From Paraflavitalea pollutisoli (lineage in GTDB: Bacteria > Bacteroidota > Bacteroidia > Chitinophagales > Chitinophagaceae): a stretch of DNA of 64,000 nt. The position numbers were made by a program, and so were the translations under genes. Where the stretch lies: assembly GCF_029360705.1 (NCBI RefSeq), contig NZ_JARKMX010000008.1:3154202-3218201 (forward strand), in the 5' to 3' direction. This document shows positions 62,490-64,000 of the stretch, piece after piece. Position 1 is the stretch's first letter. Every line of letters begins with the position of its first letter. The notes under the pieces are model-generated. The model saw only the letters and a program-made list of their open reading frames with translations, had not been told where the DNA came from and searched no databases.

Positions 62490-64000
62490 GTGAGCACAAA
62501 TTCAACTAATTTCGACAGCATTAAAATTGACCGGTTGAGATTTATACCCTTACTTATTGGCTGCCTCCTCGCCTGTATCGCGCTGCCTGTTGTTGCCCAG
62601 AAGAAACCAGCTTATGTAAGCGGCAGGGTCGTCGACGAGAATGAGCAGCCCGTGAGCCGGGCATCGGTCATGATCCTGGGCCGTCGTACGGGTACGGCAA
62701 CGACCGATTCGGGTACTTTCAGGCTCCAGGCACCGGTCGACAAAGCTTTCGCCATCGTTTTTACTTCAGCCGGCTTCAATACGGAACAGCGTAATTTTCT
62801 CCTGAGTGAAGGGGAAGAAGAATTCATCGTTATCCGCCTGGAGCGGGGCGCCCGCCAACTCGATTCGGTGGTCGTTACCGACCAACGGCAACGGCGTGAA
62901 GCAGGGTTGATCGTATTGAACCCCAAAAATGCCATCAACATCCCCTCTCCTACGGGCGGGATAGAAAGTCTGATCAAAGTGTTCGTAGGCTCCAACAACG
63001 AGCTCACTTCCCAATATTCGGTACGTGGCGGTAACTATGACGAGAACCTCATTTACGTCAACGACTTTGAGGTATTTCGTCCCTACCTGGTGCGTAGCGG
63101 CCAACAGGAAGGATTGAGCTTCATCAATCCCGAGATGGCCCGCAATGTGAACTTTTACAATGGTGGCTTCCAGGCACGGTATGGCGATAAGATGTCGTCG
63201 GTGCTGGATATCCAGTATAAAAAGCCCAAGTCTTTCGGCGGTTCGGCCTATATCGGATTGCTGGAGCAAGGCCTTCACCTGGAAGGCACCAGCCGCAACA
63301 ACCGCTTCAGCTTCCTGGTGGGCGTGCGCAACCGCAGCAACCGCAACCTGCTGAGCAGCCAGGAAACCAAGGGCAATTATGTGCCTTCTTCTTCCGATCT
63401 GCAGGCCTTGCTGACCTATCAAATCAATAACCGCAACTCACTCGAGCTGCTGGGCAACCTGTCGCAAACGCGGTTTACGCTGGTGCCCGAATTCAGTCAG
63501 CTGACGACCTCTGTCTTTTCTCCTTTCTTCAGCGCCAACCTGGGACTGGACATTTATTTCGATGGTCGGGAACAGGATCAGTACCGTACGAATATGTTTG
63601 GTCTTTCCTGGATCCAGCAGTTGCGCAAAAACCTGCGCCTGAAATGGATGGTGAGTCATTTCGAAAACGACGAACGGGAATCGCTCGATATTACCGGTGC
63701 TTATCTTTTTGGCGAACGCTCTTTCGACAAGGGCAAGCCGGAGTATGGCCTGATCGTCAATCCGCTGGGGGCTGGTCTGTCACAAACTTTTGCCCGCAAC
63801 AAACTCAATATCGGTGTTTGGAATGCCTCGCACAAAGGCTCGATTGACCTGGGACGGCATTACCTGCAATGGGGACAGACCGTCGAGCAACAAACGATCG
63901 ACGACAAACTGCATGAATGGGAATACCAGGACTCGGCCGGGTATAACCTGCCTTATAACCCCAACCAGTTTAGCCTGAGCAAGGTGATCAAGTCGAAGGC
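62490..64000 (+). CDS. TonB-dependent receptor (partial, N-terminal part only)
   Basis: The frame is open from a GTG at 62490 to the window edge (about 503 residues). A signal peptide (FIPLLIGCLLACIALPVVAQ) precedes a carboxypeptidase-like regulatory domain (YVSGRVVDENEQPVSRASVM, TDSGTFRLQAP) and a plug domain (SQYSVRGGNYDENLIYVNDF, INPEMARNVNFYNGGFQARY, GDKMSSVLDIQYK), then the start of the barrel. A TTG at 62535 gives a shorter signal peptide and is a possible start. It is not SusC-like by sequence style, and no SusD gene is visible. The substrate is unknown. Confidence 0.92.
   Translation, partial: MSTNSTNFDSIKIDRLRFIPLLIGCLLACIALPVVAQKKPAYVSGRVVDENEQPVSRASVMILGRRTGTATTDSGTFRLQAPVDKAFAIVFTSAGFNTEQRNFLLSEGEEEFIVIRLERGARQLDSVVVTDQRQRREAGLIVLNPKNAINIPSPTGGIESLIKVFVGSNNELTSQYSVRGGNYDENLIYVNDFEVFRPYLVRSGQQEGLSFINPEMARNVNFYNGGFQARYGDKMSSVLDIQYKKPKSFGGSAYIGLLEQGLHLEGTSRNNRFSFLVGVRNRSNRNLLSSQETKGNYVPSSSDLQALLTYQINNRNSLELLGNLSQTRFTLVPEFSQLTTSVFSPFFSANLGLDIYFDGREQDQYRTNMFGLSWIQQLRKNLRLKWMVSHFENDERESLDITGAYLFGERSFDKGKPEYGLIVNPLGAGLSQTFARNKLNIGVWNASHKGSIDLGRHYLQWGQTVEQQTIDDKLHEWEYQDSAGYNLPYNPNQFSLSKVIKSK

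Overview
The window looks like chromosomal DNA of a Bacteroidota bacterium, most likely family Chitinophagaceae (Chitinophaga/Niastella-like), at roughly 50% GC. The pointers are a T9SS type B (gliding-motility type) C-terminal domain on a large surface protein, a TonB receptor with a carboxypeptidase-like N-terminal domain, many short SPII lipoproteins, YehU/LytS plus LytTR two-component pairs, DUF6702 and SPFH/RHH modules, a zinc-ligand-poor L36, carA directly after rplQ, and repeated -7 boxes of the Bacteroidota form TAnnTTTG. No insertion sequence, prophage, CRISPR array, tRNA or rRNA was seen. Family names come from recognising sequence; no database search was possible.

Layout. 1-9.5 kb: a truncated GH13 lipoprotein, a cysteine desulfurase, a MORN-like secreted protein, an SPFH/membrane/RHH three-gene unit, and a divergent HupE-M1 peptidase / DUF6702 unit. 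9.5-17.7 kb: envelope and housekeeping genes (CNNM/CBS transporter-like protein, PAP2 phosphatase, LtaS-like phosphotransferase, glmM, a parvulin, aroQ, lipoproteins). 17.7-23 kb: carA and the alpha operon (infA-rpmJ-rpsM-rpsK-rpsD-rpoA-rplQ), whose spacers are long and full of hairpins. 23-36.3 kb: two TetR-controlled export systems, one TetR-MFS and one TetR-TolC-HlyD-ATPase-ATPase-permease-permease operon of the CecR/YbhGFSR type, each with a visible palindromic operator. 36.3-44.8 kb: metabolic and small genes (homogentisate dioxygenase, Nudix, phosphoesterase) and an 870-residue T9SS-exported PKD-like protein. 45.3-50.7 kb: two paralogous histidine kinase/LytTR pairs around a Tat-exported aminotransferase. 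50.9-64 kb: TolB-like, TPR, rpe, a TolC-MacA-MacB efflux operon, an oxidoreductase, a lipoprotein and the start of a TonB receptor.

How the parts fit: the window is dominated by cell-envelope functions, with three separate efflux systems. Promoter-like TAnnTTTG boxes lie just upstream of many starts, sometimes so close that the mRNA would be leaderless. Several very small genes (25, 29 and 37 residues) are proposed that conventional gene calling would miss. The most unusual observations are the in-frame TAA that alone separates the two ABC ATPases, the paired TetR operators, the structured alpha-operon spacers, and the small-protein candidates.
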